Below are positions 1 through 8,557 of a stretch of DNA of 64,000 nt, one piece after another; positions within the stretch are counted from its first letter, which is position 1; every line of letters begins with the position of its first letter. The DNA lies in assembly GCF_004005495.1 (NCBI RefSeq), contig NZ_RZYA01000002.1, positions 1-64,000 of the forward strand. Direction: 5' to 3'. The position numbers and the translations under genes were made by a program. Under the pieces are notes generated by a model that saw only the letters and a program-made list of their open reading frames with translations, searched no databases and had not been told where the DNA came from. The stretch comes from Streptomyces antnestii (lineage in GTDB: Bacteria; Actinomycetota; Actinomycetes; Streptomycetales; Streptomycetaceae).

Positions 1-2
1 GG

Positions 3-950
3 CGCCCCATCGGCGGGTTCTTCCCCGCCGGAGCCCCGGTGACGGCGATCGCCAAGTCGCCCAGCAGCATCGACCTGTTCCTGACCGGGAACGACGGTGT
101 CGTCTACACCTCCTGGTGGTACGAGGGCCAGGACTGGTCGGGTGTCGACAACAACTGGCGCCCCATCGGCGGCTACTTCCCGCCCGGGGCGAGGGTCGCG
201 GCGACCTCGCGCAACGCCGGCAATCTCGACCTCTTCATCACCGGGAACGACGGTGTCGTCTACACCTCCTGGTGGTACGAGGGTCAGGAGTGGTCGGGTG
301 TCGACAACAACTGGCGCCCCATCGGCGGGTTCTTCCCCGCCGGAGCCCCGGTGACGGCGATCGCCAAGTCGCCCAGCAGCATCGACCTGTTCCTGACCGG
401 GAACGACGGTGTCGTCTACACCTCCTGGTGGTACGAGGGTCAGGACTGGTCGGGTGTCAACAACAACTGGCGGCCCATAGGCGGCTACTTCCCCTCGGGT
501 GTACCCGTTGCCGTCACGTCTCGCAACGCCGGAAACCTGGATCTGTTCCTCACCGGGAACGACGGTGTCGTCTACACGCAGTGGTGGTACGACGGCCAGG
601 ACTGGTCCGGCGTCAACAACAACTGGCGGCCCATCGGCGGGTTCTTCCCCGTCGGAGCCCCGGTGACGGCGATCGCCAAGTCGCCCAACAGCATCGACCT
701 GTTCATCTCCGGGAACGACGGCGTCGTGTACACGGAGTGGTGGTACGAGGGTCAGGACTGGTCGGGTGTCAACAACAACTGGCGCCCCATCGGCGGCTAC
801 TTCCCGGCCGGAGCCCCGGTGACGGCGGCTGCCCGCACGCCCGACAACCTTGACCTCTTCATCGCAGGGAACGACAACCGCATCTGGACCAATGTGTGGC
901 AGAACGGGTCCGATTGGACGGGCCTTAGCAACAACTGGCGGGCCTTGGAG
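3..950 (+). repeat. Tandem 156-base coding repeats in an alternating A/B pattern
   Basis: Units of 156 bases encode the 52-residue blades. Odd units read SPSSIDLF or SPNSIDLF with a following YFP. Even units read NAGNLDLF with a following FFP. The true period of identity is therefore 312 bases: bases 1-130 recur almost letter for letter from base 313, while adjacent units are clearly less alike. The sixth visible unit is the most divergent and closes the array. Confidence 0.9.
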
Positions 951-2048
951 CCGGACGAGAAGAAGTTCTCCCAGGACGTGGTCACGCCGGCGGGTACCGC
1001 CCTGGGCGGGAACAGTTCCATCACGGTGCGCCGCGACGGGACGTGGACCTCGACCTTCCACATGCACGACAGTGGCGCGGTCGGCTACGACTTCCAGGTC
1101 ACCTCGGCCCTGGTCTCGACCAATGGCCTGTCGCTGGTCGCCCAGCACGGCGGTCACGTCGGAGGCACATTCACCTCCGGCGACCGCAACGACGACCACA
1201 CCGACGACGGATTCAGCCCCTTCATCAAGGACAACTGGGACGCCGTCGCGAACGGACGCTTCTCGGTGTCCAAGGACTACTCAGTGACCGGCGTTGCCGG
1301 CGTGGTCGACGACATCGCCAAGGCGATCCTGGACGTGGGGGCCGGAGCGGTCGGCGGTGCCCTCGGCACGGTCATCGCCCTCGGCTCGGAGGCCGGTCAA
1401 CTGCTCGGCGACCTCGGCCTGGGTGGCACCTTCGGGCTGGTCTCCGGTGTCGTGGTCTTCGCCTTCGGCGGCGGCGTGGTGATGGCGATCGCCGACGGCG
1501 TCGTGGTGGGTGCGATGACGAACGAGTTGATCGACCAGCGGCCGCTGGCCCCGGACGAGGCGCAGTTCGCCGACGACGCGGTCTTCAGCGGGTCCCTGCC
1601 CGCCGACCGGATCACCCTGACCAACCTCGCGGGACTGGGCGGCCGGGCCTTCACCATTCCGGGCGCCGACGGCCGGATCTACGTCAACCTGGGCGGTGCC
1701 GCCTACGTGGCCCCGACGACCTACACCAACGCCAACTACCGGGCCAAGGGACAGTTGCTCATCCACGAGCTGACTCATGCCTGGCAGATTGCCCATTCCT
1801 CCTTCCTGCCCGGGCTGGTCTGCCAGGCGGTCGTCAACCAGGCCAACAACCAGGTGGGGGAGAACGTCTACGCATATCCGGGGCCCGGACTCGCCTGGTC
1901 CGGCTACAACCTCGAACAGCAGGCTGCCATCGTGGACCAGTGGTTCGGCGGTACCTCCATCGACGCCGCGCCCAACAGGACGCCCATGAACCCCGGTGAC
2001 CCGTACTTCACCTATATCCGCGACCACATCCGGGTCGGCCAGGCCTGA
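3..2048 (+). CDS. Lectin-like propeller repeats joined to an HELTH zincin-like domain; 5' end outside window
   Basis: The reading frame is already open at the left edge, so only the C-terminal part is visible. Six tandem 52-residue units run to about base 950. Each has the pattern DLF..GNDGVVYT.WWY.GQ.WSGV.NNWRPIGG, resembling blades of PLL-type sugar-binding beta-propellers. After them comes a linker region, then a glycine-rich hydrophobic stretch (about bases 1290-1510) that could contact a membrane. The C-terminal region has HELTH (base 1764) and, about 50 residues later, NLEQQAAIVDQW; this resembles metal-dependent zincin-like domains. Inference: a secreted or surface carbohydrate-binding protein, possibly a peptidase. 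Substrate unknown, and secretion cannot be judged without the N-terminus. Confidence 0.8.
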   Translation, partial: RPIGGFFPAGAPVTAIAKSPSSIDLFLTGNDGVVYTSWWYEGQDWSGVDNNWRPIGGYFPPGARVAATSRNAGNLDLFITGNDGVVYTSWWYEGQEWSGVDNNWRPIGGFFPAGAPVTAIAKSPSSIDLFLTGNDGVVYTSWWYEGQDWSGVNNNWRPIGGYFPSGVPVAVTSRNAGNLDLFLTGNDGVVYTQWWYDGQDWSGVNNNWRPIGGFFPVGAPVTAIAKSPNSIDLFISGNDGVVYTEWWYEGQDWSGVNNNWRPIGGYFPAGAPVTAAARTPDNLDLFIAGNDNRIWTNVWQNGSDWTGLSNNWRALEPDEKKFSQDVVTPAGTALGGNSSITVRRDGTWTSTFHMHDSGAVGYDFQVTSALVSTNGLSLVAQHGGHVGGTFTSGDRNDDHTDDGFSPFIKDNWDAVANGRFSVSKDYSVTGVAGVVDDIAKAILDVGAGAVGGALGTVIALGSEAGQLLGDLGLGGTFGLVSGVVVFAFGGGVVMAIADGVVVGAMTNELIDQRPLAPDEAQFADDAVFSGSLPADRITLTNLAGLGGRAFTIPGADGRIYVNLGGAAYVAPTTYTNANYRAKGQLLIHELTHAWQIAHSSFLPGLVCQAVVNQANNQVGENVYAYPGPGLAWSGYNLEQQAAIVDQWFGGTSIDAAPNRTPMNPGDPYFTYIRDHIRVGQA

Positions 2049-2380
2049 CCGGGAGCGATCGACCGGGCCCGCGCAGTGCGGCAGCGGTTCAGGGTGGTGG
2101 AGTTCGCGTTCGTGCTGCCGCGCATGGCTTCGGGGAAGGCGCGCAGGGCCGAGCTGCGCGAGCGGGCGGCGGGGGTCGAGTTCCGGGGTAGTCGGTGCCG
2201 CAGGCCGGGGCCGGGGCTCGTCATCCGACGGGCCCCGGCTTTCTGGCGTCCGGGGCCTAGGCGCCGTGCCGGGCGTAATGACGCTGGGCCGTCGGCCCGA
2301 GGACCCGCTCACCCCCGACGAGGTCGACCTGCGCGAACGGCTCCGGACCCAGCCCCACCCGAACGCCACAGGACACCCCC

Positions 2381-3760
2381 GTGGATGACGTCGCGACCGT
2401 ACGCGCGAAGGTGTACGACGAACTTCTCACGCCGGCACTCCACCCGGAAACGCTGGCACTCCACCCGGAAAAAGTCGGCACTCCCCCCGGAAAGGCTCCA
2501 CCCCTGAACGCCTCACTCGCAGAAGCATTGTCCGTCGTCCTGCTCCTGGCGGTGCTGGCCTGCGCGGTGATCCGGCCGTGGGGCTGGCCGGAGGCGGTCG
2601 TGGCCGTCCCCGCCGCCGGAGTGGTCATCGCCACCGGCTCGATCTCCCTCTCGCACGCGGCGGCCGAGGCCGCCCGGCTGGGCCCGGTGATCGGCTTCCT
2701 CGCGGCCGTCCTGGTCCTGGCCCAGCTGTGCGACGACGAAGGCCTGTTCCACGCCTGCGGCGCCTGGATGGCCCGCAGGGCGGCCGGCCGGCCCCGCCGC
2801 CTTCTCGTCCTCGTCTTCGTGGCCGCCTCGCTGATCACCGCGGTGCTCAGCCTGGACGCCACGGTGGTGCTGCTGACCCCGGTGGTGTTCGCCACCGCCG
2901 CCCGGCTCGGCGCCCGCGCGAAACCGCACGTCTACGCCTGCACCCACCTGTCGAACACCGCCTCGCTGCTCCTGCCGGTCTCCAACCTCACCAACCTGCT
3001 GGCGTTCGCCGCGAGCGGCCTGAGCTTCACCCGCTTCGCCGCGCTGATGGTTCTGCCGTGGCTGGTCGCGATCGGCGCCGAGTACTTGGTGATCCGCCGC
3101 TTCTTCGCCACCGACCTGGACGCGGGCGCCGAGGCCCCGCCCGCCGACGAGCCCCGCGAACTGCCGCTGTTCGCCCTGCTCACGGTGGCGGGCACCCTGG
3201 CGGGCTTCGTGCTGACCTCGGCACTCGGCATCAACCCGGCCTGGGCGGCGGCCGCAGGCGCGGCCGTCCTGGCGGCCCGTGCCCTGGCCCAGCGCCGCAC
3301 CACCCCCACGGCGATCGTCCGGGCCGCGGCCCTCCCGTTCTGCGCCTTCGTGCTGGCGCTGGGCATCGTGGTCCGCGCGGTGGTCGACAACGGCCTCGGG
3401 GCCGCGCTGGGCCATCTGGTTCCCGGCGGCACCGGCCTGCCGGCCCTTTTGGCCCTCGCGGCACTGGCAGCCGTACTGGCGAACGTCATCAACAACCTGC
3501 CCGCCGTCCTGGTGCTGCTGCCGCTGACCGCCCCCACCGGACCGGGCGCCGTCCTGGCCGTGCTCCTCGGGGTGAACATCGGCCCGAACCTCACCTACGC
3601 CGGCTCCCTGGCCACCCTGCTGTGGCGGCGCATCGTGCGCGAACACGACACCGACGTGGAACTGGGCGAGTTCACCCGGCTCGGCCTGTTCGCCGTGCCC
3701 GCCGCCCTGCTGCTCTCGGTGGTGGCACTGTGGGTCTCACTGCAAGCGATCGGAGGCTGA
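2381..3760 (+). CDS. ArsB/NhaD-type (SLC13-like) ion permease
   Basis: Multi-pass inner-membrane protein with about 10-12 hydrophobic segments. It has features of the ion transporter superfamily: SLDATVVLLTPVV in the first half, NVINNLPAVL in the second (paired asparagine-rich re-entrant regions), and a late GVNIGPNLTYAGSLATLLW segment typical of ArsB/CitM-like permeases. The substrate cannot be named from sequence; arsenite, citrate or another anion are possible. The first 40 codons are atypical and contain an out-of-phase DNA repeat. The GTG at 2381 has an AGGA upstream, but a start near 2504-2528 (CTG or TTG) would remove the odd leader. Five bases separate its stop from the next gene, so the two are probably co-transcribed. 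Confidence 0.8.
   Translation: MDDVATVRAKVYDELLTPALHPETLALHPEKVGTPPGKAPPLNASLAEALSVVLLLAVLACAVIRPWGWPEAVVAVPAAGVVIATGSISLSHAAAEAARLGPVIGFLAAVLVLAQLCDDEGLFHACGAWMARRAAGRPRRLLVLVFVAASLITAVLSLDATVVLLTPVVFATAARLGARAKPHVYACTHLSNTASLLLPVSNLTNLLAFAASGLSFTRFAALMVLPWLVAIGAEYLVIRRFFATDLDAGAEAPPADEPRELPLFALLTVAGTLAGFVLTSALGINPAWAAAAGAAVLAARALAQRRTTPTAIVRAAALPFCAFVLALGIVVRAVVDNGLGAALGHLVPGGTGLPALLALAALAAVLANVINNLPAVLVLLPLTAPTGPGAVLAVLLGVNIGPNLTYAGSLATLLWRRIVREHDTDVELGEFTRLGLFAVPAALLLSVVALWVSLQAIGG
2434..2493 (+). repeat. Three direct repeats of GGCACTCCACCCGGAAA
   Basis: The 17-base unit GGCACTCCACCCGGAAA starts at 2434 and 2455, and a one-base variant starts at 2477. The spacings are 21 and 22 bases, so the third copy is out of phase with the reading frame; the repeat is conserved as DNA rather than as peptide. 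It lies just before the hydrophobic part of the permease. It may be an operator or leader, in which case the permease starts downstream of it. The rest of 2049-2380 shows no gene I can support. Confidence 0.6.
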
Positions 3761-3765
3761 ACACC

Positions 3766-4266
3766 GTGACCGTCATCGTCTGGATCGTGGAGGGCACCTG
3801 GCCCGCCTGCGTCGATGCCGCGCGCACCCACGCGCCCGCAGACGCCGACCTGGTGCTGCTGCACGTCACCGGCCACGAGGTGCCCGGCGCCGCGCACGGT
3901 GCCTATGCCGGACTGCTGGGCCGGGCACGTCCCGACCGCGATCCCGGCACCGCGGTGGAACACCTGGCCGCCGCCTCCGCCGAACAGCTCCTGGCCGGCG
4001 CGGCCGAGCGGCTGGGACGCCCGTGCACCCGGCAAGAGCGCTCGGGCCGTGTCGAACGGGAAGTCGTGGCCGCCGCAGAAGGCGCCGACCTGCTCATCCT
4101 CGCCCGCGACGGGGACCGCACCCACCTCGGCCCCCGCAGCCTCGGCCCCGCCAGCCGGTTCATCGTCGACCATGCCCCCTGCCCCGTCCTGCTGGTCTGG
4201 CCGGAGACCGCACCCAGTACGGTCAACATCCCGCCACCGCCACCCCACCCGCCGCACCACCGCTAG
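3766..4266 (+). CDS. UspA-like universal stress protein
   Basis: A 166-residue cytoplasmic protein with the Usp fold order: an N-terminal strand VTVIVWIVEG, a middle strand DLVLLHVTGHEV, then EVVAAAEGADLLILARDG and a C-terminal GPASRFIVDHAPCPVLLVW. The last part matches the nucleotide-loop region of Usp proteins (usual form G-x9-G-S/T), here with GPRSLGPASRF in a weaker form. A GTG start follows a GGAGG that overlaps the permease stop, so it is translationally close to the permease. It probably helps the cell respond to the ion handled by that transporter; this is inference from neighbourhood. The proline/histidine-rich tail is low complexity. Confidence 0.8.
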   Translation: MTVIVWIVEGTWPACVDAARTHAPADADLVLLHVTGHEVPGAAHGAYAGLLGRARPDRDPGTAVEHLAAASAEQLLAGAAERLGRPCTRQERSGRVEREVVAAAEGADLLILARDGDRTHLGPRSLGPASRFIVDHAPCPVLLVWPETAPSTVNIPPPPPHPPHHR

Positions 4267-4514
4267 CGGCAGCCAGGCCGGTCCCTCCACCGCTCAAGAT
4301 CAAGTCCTTGGCGCCAACGGCTGTACCGATGGTCCCACCGACGCCAATTGCATCGGATGCGAATAGGCGACACTCGTCCTGGCAGCTGGCCGGAGACTGT
4401 ACGGAAGCGGTCCGAGCAGGGCCGTTGGCCTCGGAGTCACCGGTAGCGGTCTTGTTGGCTGCCATCTGCGGGCCTCACTCCATCGAGCGATTGAACTGCG
4501 AAGACGCCTCCGAG

Positions 4515-4549
4515 TCGCATCTGATGCGAAATTCTCGCGTCAGATGCGA
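4515..4549. promoter_or_regulatory. Nested palindrome upstream of the recombinase module
   Basis: The 15-base arm TCGCATCTGATGCGA is followed by AATTC and by a second arm TCGCGTCAGATGCGA. The second arm is the reverse complement of the first with one mismatch, and each arm is itself palindromic around its centre. A shorter related site, TTGCATCGGATGCGAA, sits at 4348-4363. The block ends about 20 bases before the recombinase start. It could be an operator for the small HTH protein of this module or a recombinase core-type site. The rest of 4267-4569 holds no gene. Confidence 0.7.
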
Positions 4550-4569
4550 TAGACGGAGAGTGATGGCGG

Positions 4570-5688
4570 ATGGGTGGGGACGGTCTCGTTCCAGGGTCTG
4601 CTCGGCTGCACCTGATCGACGGTCTGCCGTTGCTGCGGCCGGACGAGCAGGTCTTCGAGGCGATGATCAAAGGCTGGCGCAACCAGCAGCTCGCCCGGAA
4701 CCTCTCGCCGGGATACGTCGATGACCAGGAACGCACGGTCCGCGCCTTCACCCGGCACGCTGACGCGATGCCGTGGCAGTGGACGCCGCAGCACGTCGAT
4801 GAGTGGTCGGCCGATCTGCGGGCCGTGCACGGATGCGTCCGCTCCACCCTGCGCAACTACCAGGGCTCCGTGCGGCAGTTCTGCGACTTCCTGACCAACC
4901 CGGCCTACGGCTGGAGCGACGAGTGCCTGCGGCACTTCGGTACCCACCCTGTCCAGGTGGTCTACGACTGGAACGCTGCCACGCACGCCGACGAAGCCGA
5001 GGGCGAGCCGGAACGACGGGCCTTCACCCGGCCCGAGCTGGAAGCGTTCTTCGACCACGCCGACGAGGAAGTGCTGCGTGTTCGCGGCAAGGGCCGCAAG
5101 GGCTGGCTGCCGGCCTTCCGGGACGCCGCCCTGTTCAAGGTCGCGTACGCCTACGGCCTGCGACGCAACGAGACCCGGATGCTCGACCTCACCGACTTCG
5201 GCCGCAACCCAGAAGGCCGGGAGTTCGGTGAGTACGGCACCCTGCTGGTCCGCTACGGCAAGGCCAAGAAGGGCTCGCCGCCCAAGCGCCGCAGCGTGCT
5301 GACCGTCTGGCGCTGGACACCCGGCACGATCGAGGAATGGATCAGCGAAGTCCGGCCCGGGATGCGGCATTCGCCAAGCCGGGCCCTCTGGCCGTCCGAG
5401 CGAGGCCCGCGAATCGGGGTCCAGCGGCTGGACTCCCGCTTCGCCGCCTACCGGGACGCCGTCGGCCTGGACCCCGCGCTGGAGTTCCACTCGCTGCGCA
5501 GGTCCTACATCACCCACCTGATCGAGGACGGCCACGACCCACTGTTCGTCCAGCAGCAGGTCGGCCATGCCCACGCCTCCACCACCGCGATCTACACCTG
5601 CGTCTCCTCCGACTTCCGCACTCGCTCCCTGCGCCGCGTCCTGGACGCCACCATCGAGGCCGCTCTGCGGCCGGGAAGGACCTCCTGA
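4570..5688 (+). CDS. Tyrosine recombinase / phage-type integrase
   Basis: A 372-residue site-specific recombinase. An N-terminal SAM-like core-binding domain (about residues 20-125) is followed by the catalytic domain. Catalytic residues are visible in order: Arg in YGLRRNETRML, Lys in YGKAKKGSPPKRR, HSLRRSYITHL (H-x2-R), GHAHASTTAIYTCVS with the second His and the nucleophile Tyr. All key residues are present, so it is probably active. It breaks and rejoins DNA for integration, excision or transposition. Its stop overlaps the start of the next gene (TGATG), so the three genes 4570-7478 form one transcription unit. The target site is not known. Confidence 0.9.
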   Translation: MGGDGLVPGSARLHLIDGLPLLRPDEQVFEAMIKGWRNQQLARNLSPGYVDDQERTVRAFTRHADAMPWQWTPQHVDEWSADLRAVHGCVRSTLRNYQGSVRQFCDFLTNPAYGWSDECLRHFGTHPVQVVYDWNAATHADEAEGEPERRAFTRPELEAFFDHADEEVLRVRGKGRKGWLPAFRDAALFKVAYAYGLRRNETRMLDLTDFGRNPEGREFGEYGTLLVRYGKAKKGSPPKRRSVLTVWRWTPGTIEEWISEVRPGMRHSPSRALWPSERGPRIGVQRLDSRFAAYRDAVGLDPALEFHSLRRSYITHLIEDGHDPLFVQQQVGHAHASTTAIYTCVSSDFRTRSLRRVLDATIEAALRPGRTS

Positions 5689-6014
5689 TGCCACGCCAGA
5701 TCAGCTACCGGTGGCGCCTGCGCGAGCTGATGGCCGCCCGCGGCATGTTCACTGTCGCCGAGCTCATGCCGCACCTGACCGAACGCGGCATCACGCTGTC
5801 CTCCTCTCAGGTCCACCGCCTGGTCTCCGGCACCCCGGAACGGCTCTCCCTGCCGGTGCTGGCCACCCTCTGTGACATCCTCGACTGCACGCCCACCGAC
5901 CTGATCACCACCTCGGCCCAGAACCTCCCGGCCCGCCGCGCCGCCGGCGAAGAGTCTCCGATCAACCTGGCCGCCCGGCGACCCACACGGGTCCGGCTGA
6001 CGCCGGAGGGGTGA
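5688..6014 (+). CDS. Small Cro/CI-type helix-turn-helix protein
   Basis: A 108-residue protein with a helix-turn-helix of the HTH_26 type: LRELMAARGMFTVAELMPHL, the recognition part LSSSQVHRLVSG, and then PVLATLCDILDCTPTDLI. The last motif is the usual end of Cro/CI-like domains. The basic tail after residue 75 has no recognisable domain. It starts on the A of the recombinase stop and lies three bases before the next gene. It probably regulates the module or acts as a directionality factor; that role is inferred. The palindromes at 4515-4549 are candidate binding sites. Confidence 0.75.
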   Translation: MPRQISYRWRLRELMAARGMFTVAELMPHLTERGITLSSSQVHRLVSGTPERLSLPVLATLCDILDCTPTDLITTSAQNLPARRAAGEESPINLAARRPTRVRLTPEG

Positions 6015-6017
6015 GCG

Positions 6018-7478
6018 GTGACGCCGGAGGAGTACGAGCGGTGGATGATCCGTGACTGCGCACGCTGCGGCCGTCGGGCCTCGAAGTCCGCCGAGTGGTC
6101 GGACGGCCCGATCTGCCGGACCTGCTACGAACGCGCGATGCGCGTCCGCGGCCGCTGCCCCTGTTGCGGCACCGACCGGCTGCTGCCCGGGCGGGACACC
6201 GATGGCACACCGATCTGCCGCGACTGCGCGGGCATCGTCCGCGACTTCTTCTGTGATCGCTGCGGCTTCGAGGGGCTCCTACTCGGCGGGCGTCTTTGCG
6301 AACACTGCACCCTCGCCGACACGCTCGCCCACCTCCTCGACGACGGCACTGGCCGTGTCGCTCCGGCGTTCCTGCCGCTGGTCAAGACCCTGCTGGAGAT
6401 GGACCGGCCCAAGAGCCGACTGATCTGGCTGCGCAACTCCAACGTCGTCCGCCTCCTCCAGGGACTGGCCACCGGCAGCATCCCACTCACCCACGACGGG
6501 CTGCACCAGGAAACCCCCTGGCGAACCGTTACTCACCTGCGTGACCTGCTGATGGACAGCGGAGTCCTGCCACGCCTCGACCGGCAGCTCCTCCTCTACC
6601 AGCGGTGGCTGACCGAACGGCTCGCCACCATCGAGGAGCCCGAGCACCGTCAGCTTCTCCGGCACTTCGCCACCTGGCACCAGATGCGGCGCCTGCGGGC
6701 AAAGGCAGAGAAGGCACCACTGGGACGCTCCCAGACCAACCACACCAAGCAGGAAGTCACCCAGGCCGGTGCCTTCCTCGCATGGCTCGCCAGCCAAGGA
6801 CGTGCCATCGGGCAGTGCCAGCAGTCCGACATCGACGCCTGGCACACCGAGAGCCTGGCCACCCGCCGTCCGTCCCAGTCATTCCTGCGGTGGTGCATGA
6901 GGACCGGCCGGATGCCCCGCCTCACGCTGCCGCCCGCCGTCATCACCCAGGACCCGGAACCGCTGCACCAGCACCGCCGGCTCGCGATGCTCCGCCGCGT
7001 CCTCAATGACGACTCCTTGCCCCTGCGGGCCAGGGTCGCCGCCGCGCTCGTTCTCCTCTATGCGCAACCCGTCAGCCGCATCGTCCGCCTCACCATCAAC
7101 GACGTCACCGACGACGAGATCACCGTCACCGTCCAGTTGGGAGACCCACCGTCCCCGCTGCCGGCGCCCGTCGCCGACCTGATGCGGGCCTACATCCGGT
7201 CCCGCCAGCACCTGCCCTACGCCAGCAGCAGAAGCTCACAATGGCTCTTCCCCGGCCGCCAGCCCGGACAGCCGATGAACCCGGTCAGCCTCCAGGTCCA
7301 TCTGCGCGAGATCGGCGTCCCGCCGCAGCGCGGCAGGGCCTCCGCAATCCGGCACCTCGTCCTCCAAGCCCCGGCCCCCGTCATCGCGAAGGCACTCGGC
7401 TATCACGACAAGACCACTACCCGCCTGGTCACCGAGGCCGGCGGAACCTGGAGCCGATACGCCCCCGGCGACCACTGA
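6018..7478 (+). CDS. Zinc-ribbon protein with a recombinase-like C-terminal domain
   Basis: 486 residues. The first 100 contain repeated CxxC pairs (CARC, CRTC, CPCC, CRDC, CDRC, CEHC), so probably two or three zinc ribbons. The C-terminal third resembles the catalytic fold of tyrosine recombinases: an ALVLLYAQPVSRIVRLTI segment where the first Arg is expected, and SAIRHLVLQAPAPVIAKALGYHDKTTTRLV for the H-R...GH part. The nucleophile Tyr after the GH motif is missing (TTTRLV), although WSRYAPG follows. It may be an accessory DNA-binding subunit of the recombinase. GTG start three bases after the HTH gene. The last 30 bases before the stop recur at 28436-28465. Confidence 0.65.
   Translation: MTPEEYERWMIRDCARCGRRASKSAEWSDGPICRTCYERAMRVRGRCPCCGTDRLLPGRDTDGTPICRDCAGIVRDFFCDRCGFEGLLLGGRLCEHCTLADTLAHLLDDGTGRVAPAFLPLVKTLLEMDRPKSRLIWLRNSNVVRLLQGLATGSIPLTHDGLHQETPWRTVTHLRDLLMDSGVLPRLDRQLLLYQRWLTERLATIEEPEHRQLLRHFATWHQMRRLRAKAEKAPLGRSQTNHTKQEVTQAGAFLAWLASQGRAIGQCQQSDIDAWHTESLATRRPSQSFLRWCMRTGRMPRLTLPPAVITQDPEPLHQHRRLAMLRRVLNDDSLPLRARVAAALVLLYAQPVSRIVRLTINDVTDDEITVTVQLGDPPSPLPAPVADLMRAYIRSRQHLPYASSRSSQWLFPGRQPGQPMNPVSLQVHLREIGVPPQRGRASAIRHLVLQAPAPVIAKALGYHDKTTTRLVTEAGGTWSRYAPGDH
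7447..7476 (+). repeat. 30-base direct repeat, left copy (3' end of recombinase-like gene)
   Basis: These 30 bases, coding WSRYAPGDH plus the preceding codon, are identical to 28436-28465 on the same strand. The match ends sharply on both sides. The copy here lies inside the coding end of the recombinase-like gene. The other copy is in non-homologous surroundings about 21 kb away. Confidence 0.9.
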
Positions 7479-7562
7479 GGAGTGCGTCCTCGATGGGGCC
7501 ACGTGCCTGTCAGCCCCGCTCGATAGGGTCCGCATCGCAGCCAGCCGCGGAAGGACTCTCAC

Positions 7563-8105
7563 ATGACAACGTTTGACGAGCTCACTGCCTGGGCCGGCAC
7601 AGGGAACGTCACAAGGGCAGACTCGGAAGTCGTGTCGGGCTGGCAGATCCCCGAGGATCAGAAGGCACTACTGGTTGATGTCGGGATCCCCATCGTCGAC
7701 CAGTTGATCGAGTACGTATCGTTCCAGGTGGAAGCGGCTCCAGCACTCCAGACGTCAGATGGTAGGTCGCTCTACCGCCTAACCCAGAATCACCATGGCA
7801 ACCTCGTGCCCGGCATGGAATGGTCGTTCGGCGTCGAACCCGGGACAGGCACGGTCCACTACGTCCTTCCGCAAGGCGAGGCATGGTTCGCCAACTCCTC
7901 CATCGACCTCTGGCTGCGGACCCTTCACCACTACGGCCGGCACGTCAGCGAGTCCGAGATCCTCAGCGATCCGGATGACCGCGAGGAGGAAGCCCTGGCC
8001 GAGCTCAGCATGCTCGCTGACGAACTCAAGAAGATCGATCCACCTGCCTTCGACGGCTACAACGGTTTCATCTGGGCCGAGTTCCTCGACCGCTGGCTCT
8101 GGTAG
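7563..8105 (+). CDS. SUKH-family immunity-like protein
   Basis: A 180-residue cytoplasmic protein of the SUKH-4 type (SMI1/KNR4 superfamily). The family pattern is seen in IPEDQKALLVDVGIP near residue 30, in the central GNLVPGMEWSFGVEPGTGTVHYVL, in a tryptophan-rich NSSIDLWLRTLHHYG, and in an acidic C-terminal helix ending LDRWLW. Such proteins often neutralise polymorphic toxins, though many stand alone in Streptomyces. No toxin gene is next to it here. ATG with GGAAGGA upstream. It stands alone between the recombinase module and an empty stretch. Confidence 0.7.
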   Translation: MTTFDELTAWAGTGNVTRADSEVVSGWQIPEDQKALLVDVGIPIVDQLIEYVSFQVEAAPALQTSDGRSLYRLTQNHHGNLVPGMEWSFGVEPGTGTVHYVLPQGEAWFANSSIDLWLRTLHHYGRHVSESEILSDPDDREEEALAELSMLADELKKIDPPAFDGYNGFIWAEFLDRWLW

Positions 8106-8334
8106 TTACCCGCGGCCGCCACGATCCCCAAGCGATCACTCACCGTGTCCCGCGAGTCGAGCGGCTCGCGAATACGCGACACCGCAACATGCGAGCCCAC
8201 CAGTCCCACAGCCGGTCCTCGACGGCACCGCCGACGCGGCGGTGGACACGCTCGTTGAACGGACCGAGGACGTAGCGTCTGCCAAAAATTCTGACAGCTG
8301 CAACGGTTCCCTGTGGGTTCCCTGTTCAGTTCCT

Positions 8335-8520
8335 AGGGGGCCACCAAGTAGTTCCGCAGGATCCCGGCCCAGGCCCCGCCGACTCCGAGGTGTCCGGAGA
8401 CGTACGTCGGGAAGTCGGGCGTGAAGCTCTAGCCGTCGAGGCCCGACTCCAGGGGCTGCCAGTGGTGTCCGGCTCCGTGCGGACCCGACCAGGCCCGCTC
8501 GATCGCGGCCCGGGCCCAGC
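8335..8520 (-). pseudogene. Vanadium haloperoxidase-like C-terminal remnant
   Basis: On the minus strand the peptide DFPTYVSGH..GGAWAGILRNYL resembles the active-site region of vanadium-dependent haloperoxidases (usual form YxSGHxxF followed by AWAG). A stop codon lies just upstream in the same frame and nothing recognisable continues on either side. It is a short decayed piece with no start. The rest of 8106-8557 shows no gene. Confidence 0.4.
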
Positions 8521-8557
8521 CTGCGCCGGGCTGGGTTCTACGGTGGTTCACCGTGCG

